From JANQQZ01 sp039187315 (GTDB taxonomy: Bacteria > Planctomycetota > Phycisphaerae > Phycisphaerales > UBA1924), in assembly GCA_039187315.1 (NCBI GenBank), contig JBCCZQ010000001.1, positions 1-64,000 of the forward strand: a stretch of 64,000 nucleotides of DNA. The letters run 5' to 3'. The position numbers and the translations under genes were made by a program. Positions 61,845-64,000 of this stretch are shown piece after piece (position 1 is the stretch's first letter; the number at the start of each line of letters is the position of its first letter). The notes under the pieces were generated by a model that searched no databases, was not told the origin of the DNA, and saw only the letters and a program-made list of their open reading frames with translations.

Positions 61845-62651
61845 CTACTCGCCGAGCAGCTCGGCGATCTCGTCGTCCACCGGGTTGCTGGCGCGGTTGT
61901 CCTTGCCCTTGCCGGTATTCGACCGCTCGGACTTTTTCTTGTCGGGCTTCGGCTGGGCAGCCTGGTCGGCTTCGTCGCCATCGTCTTCATCATCGGTCTC
62001 GGCGGCTTCGCGGGCGTCGAGCTCAGCGATCTTGCGCTCGAGCTCCTCGTCCTTCTGCCGCTGCAGCTCCGCTTCGTCCTTCGCCAGCTGCCTCTTGACG
62101 GCCTCGACCTTGACCTTATCCGGCGCGAGCAGCATCGTGAACTGCCGGCCGAGCGGCTTGGGCGGCTGCTCGACCTTGCAGATGTCTTCAAGCGATTCGA
62201 AGAACTGCCGGAGGTTGTCCAGGCCGAGGTGCTTGTGCGCCATCTCTCGGCCGCGGAACCGCTGGATCACCTGGACCTTGTGCCCCTCCATCAGGAAGCG
62301 GCGGGCCTGAGCCGAGCGGATCTCGATGTCGTGCGGATCAATCTTGATCGAGCGGCCGAGGCGGATCTCCTTGAGCGTGTTGCCCTTCGTCGCCGGCTGC
62401 TTCTTCTTGGACTGCTCGTACTTGTGCTTGCCGTAGTCCATGATCTTGCAGACCGGGGGCCTGCTGTCAGAGACGACTTCGACCAGATCAAGCCCTGCAT
62501 CGTCGGCCATCTTCTGGGCTTCGTAGGTCTCGACGACCCCGATCTGTTCGTTGTCGGGGCCGATCAGGCGGATCGGGCTGATCCGGATCATGTGGTTGAC
62601 CCGCGTGCGCTGCACAGGGCCGGCATCTCGGAAGAATCGACGACGGGCGAT
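61845..62651 (-). CDS. infC: Translation initiation factor IF-3
   Basis: A protein of about 268 residues that binds the 30S subunit and proofreads start codons. 'RISPIRLIGPDNEQIGVVET' begins the N-domain; 'PPVCKIMDYGKHKYEQSKKK', 'KEIRLGRSIKIDPHDIEIR' and 'HKVQVIQRFRGREMAHKHLG' are hallmarks, followed by a long Lys/Glu/Asp-rich tail. No ATG or good GTG fits the N-terminus: ATG would remove the first strand, and TTG 62720 adds noise. ATC at 62649-62651 (Ile in 'RPIARRRFFRDAGP') has GGAG eight bases upstream, so I propose AUC as the start, as with the AUU of E. coli infC. Confidence 0.9.
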   Translation of the reverse strand: MARRRFFRDAGPVQRTRVNHMIRISPIRLIGPDNEQIGVVETYEAQKMADDAGLDLVEVVSDSRPPVCKIMDYGKHKYEQSKKKQPATKGNTLKEIRLGRSIKIDPHDIEIRSAQARRFLMEGHKVQVIQRFRGREMAHKHLGLDNLRQFFESLEDICKVEQPPKPLGRQFTMLLAPDKVKVEAVKRQLAKDEAELQRQKDEELERKIAELDAREAAETDDEDDGDEADQAAQPKPDKKKSERSNTGKGKDNRASNPVDDEIAELLGE

Positions 62652-62670
62652 AGGACGGACTCCAGGCTCC
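62649..62670 (-). promoter_or_regulatory. Ribosome-binding site and non-canonical AUC start of infC
   Basis: On the minus strand, GGAG (62660-62663) lies eight bases before ATC (62649-62651), with a second GGAG at 62667-62670. IF-3 discriminates against non-AUG starts, so this arrangement would allow the factor to repress its own synthesis. The start is inferred from conservation of the N-terminus. Confidence 0.55.
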
Positions 62671-62857
62671 GACGCGGCTGCGGATCGCGGACGGGCGGCG
62701 TCGGGCGCCCGCACGCTCAACTGACAGAGCTATCGACCCCGGGGCATCAGCGCTCCAGGGTGAGAGACACGGTGGGCGTGCGAACAGGCCGGGTCGGAAG
62801 CCGTGGAAGCGATCGGTCGGAAGGGAGACGTTCGCACGCGGAGCAATGCTAGTCGGC

Positions 62858-64000
62858 TCAAAGGATGCCCGCGGCAAAGAGAACGTTGAACAACAGGCTC
62901 AGCGCCGCGACGCCGAGCACCGCGAAAAAAGCCGTCTGGAGCCAGGGGCGAACAGGATCCTTACCTGACTGGTCGACGGGCAGCTCGTCCGGGGACGCCG
63001 GCGCCTCGTCGGTCAACCCGGCGAGGGCATCCGGTTCGAACACGTCTTTATGCGCGATCGGCGGCGTCTCACCTGCGAGCACTGCGCGAAGATCCACGAG
63101 CAGGTCGCCGCAGTGCTTGTACCGCTCGCGGGGCGACTTGGCCATCATGCGCTCGATGACCTCGCTGACGCCGGCCGAGAGCTTGGGGTTGACATGATCC
63201 GGCGCGACCAGCTCGCTCTTGAGATGCTTATGCATCACCGAAGACGGGTTCTCGCCCTCAAAAGGTACGGCACCGGTGACCATGTGGTAAAAAGTCGCGC
63301 CGAGCGAGTAGATATCAGCGGGCGGACCGATGTCACGCTCGCCGCGGATCTGCTCGGGTGAGATGTAGTACGGAGTGCCGAAGGCCTTGCCCGCCTCGGC
63401 CTCGGCCGCTTCCTTGTCCGTCACGGCACGGGCCAGGCCCATGTCGGCCAGCTTGACCACCTCCTCCTTGGTGATCATCACGTTCTTTGGCTTGACGTCT
63501 CGGTGGATCAGCCCCTTGTCGTGCGCGTGCTTGAGCGCCTCGGCGACCTGCATGATCACCTCGACCGCTTGACGCTCCTGGAAGCGTTTTTTCTGAGTGA
63601 TGTCGTCGAAAACGGTCCTGCCGTCGACAAACTCCATCACAAAGTAGTGAAACTCGCCCGCTTTGCCGACGTCGAACGCCTGCACGATGTTGGGATGATT
63701 CAGCGTCGCGGCGGCGCGGCCCTCGGCGTAGAAGCGCTCGATGAACTGCGGGTTGTCGCTGAACTTCCGGGGCAGCACTTTGATCGCAACGGTCCGGTCA
63801 AGGCTCAGCTGTACCGCTTTGAACACTGTCGCCATCGCGCCGGCGCCCAGCTTGCCAAGGACCTTGAAGCCCGGGATCTTTTGGCCTGAGCGTTCGGCCT
63901 CGATGATCGCGCGCAGCCGGGCGATCTGGCGCTTCGTCACGTAGTCGTTGTCGACAAGGATCTGGACGAGCGACGCGGAGTTGTCCTCTTCGCGAAGCGT
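62858..64000 (-). CDS. Ser/Thr protein kinase with C-terminal membrane anchor (5' end outside window)
   Basis: The frame is open to the window edge with coding-like sequence ('VQILVDNDYVTKRQIARLRA'), so the GTG at 63940 is internal and the N-terminus is missing. The kinase domain has the Gly loop 'LGKLGAGAMATVFKAV', the Lys in 'VAIKVLP', 'LIHRDVKPKNVMIT', DMG where most kinases have DFG, and 'GTPYYISPEQIRG'. After a disordered linker, one membrane helix ('FFAVLGVAALSLLFNVLFAA') ends the protein. It is a Hanks-type signalling kinase of the sort abundant in planctomycetes; its substrates are unknown. Confidence 0.9.
   Translation of the reverse strand, partial: TLREEDNSASLVQILVDNDYVTKRQIARLRAIIEAERSGQKIPGFKVLGKLGAGAMATVFKAVQLSLDRTVAIKVLPRKFSDNPQFIERFYAEGRAAATLNHPNIVQAFDVGKAGEFHYFVMEFVDGRTVFDDITQKKRFQERQAVEVIMQVAEALKHAHDKGLIHRDVKPKNVMITKEEVVKLADMGLARAVTDKEAAEAEAGKAFGTPYYISPEQIRGERDIGPPADIYSLGATFYHMVTGAVPFEGENPSSVMHKHLKSELVAPDHVNPKLSAGVSEVIERMMAKSPRERYKHCGDLLVDLRAVLAGETPPIAHKDVFEPDALAGLTDEAPASPDELPVDQSGKDPVRPWLQTAFFAVLGVAALSLLFNVLFAAGIL

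Overview
The window is high-GC, gene-dense DNA that reads as a chromosomal segment of a planctomycete, most likely class Phycisphaerae. This is inferred from the gene set: a class II B12-dependent ribonucleotide reductase, a GSCFA-domain protein, DUF3467 and DUF58 proteins, a large Ser/Thr kinase, many planctomycete-style domain fusions, and an IF-3 with a typical planctomycete N-terminus. It is not proven by any rRNA gene here. I found no rRNA, no tRNA, no CRISPR array and no intact transposase or integrase.

Layout. 1-650: end of a Gly-rich protein with its terminator, and an SRPBCC protein. 721-8325: the most unusual region, a same-strand block of a small HlyD-type adaptor, a DUF3467 protein, a GAF-HlyD membrane fusion, a PqqD-like/M50 protease/HlyD fusion and a short SecA-like ATPase. 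It looks like an export or peptide-processing machine built on a SecA motor and a site-2 protease rather than on an ABC ATPase. 8339-13346: trxB, a secreted-protein gene split by an in-frame amber codon, a sigma-70 factor and a UVR-motif protein. 13327-17706: a CPA2 antiporter, mnmG and a GNAT acetyltransferase. 17707-18551: a low-GC insert bounded by a 117-bp duplication of the GNAT 3' end and carrying a long hairpin repeat. 18548-26974: a sugar transferase, a DnaJ-type co-chaperone, a DxDGG-repeat protein, a CpeT-FKBP fusion, mdh, a pseudopilin and a hypothetical protein.

27128-32704: a dNTP-synthesis run (dcd to nrdJ, minus strand) interrupted by a lower-GC pair, an unknown 110-aa protein and an ImmA/IrrE-type metallopeptidase. 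32705-33504 is an AT-richer gene-poor gap. 33505-47383: a FlgI-like lipoprotein, smc, pyrD, a TPR-YggX fusion, a DUF58 protein, a coiled-coil secreted protein, htpX, plsC, cmk, a TIM-barrel protein and gcvH. 47505-50964: a Lol/Mac-type ABC transporter. 50981-52335: a DinB protein and an ArsR-AHSA1 fusion behind a perfect palindrome that looks like their operator. 52422-60141: DUF3465, uvrB, GSCFA, a small membrane protein and uvrA. 60138-64000: a small hypothetical protein, a MacB-like permease, infC with a probable AUC start codon, and a Ser/Thr kinase that runs off the window.

The points most worth following are the SecA-like/M50/HlyD block, the GNAT-tail duplication with its insert and hairpin repeat, the amber-split gene, the ImmA-type pair inside the dcd-nrdJ run, the operator of the DinB/ArsR-AHSA1 operon, and the non-canonical infC start.
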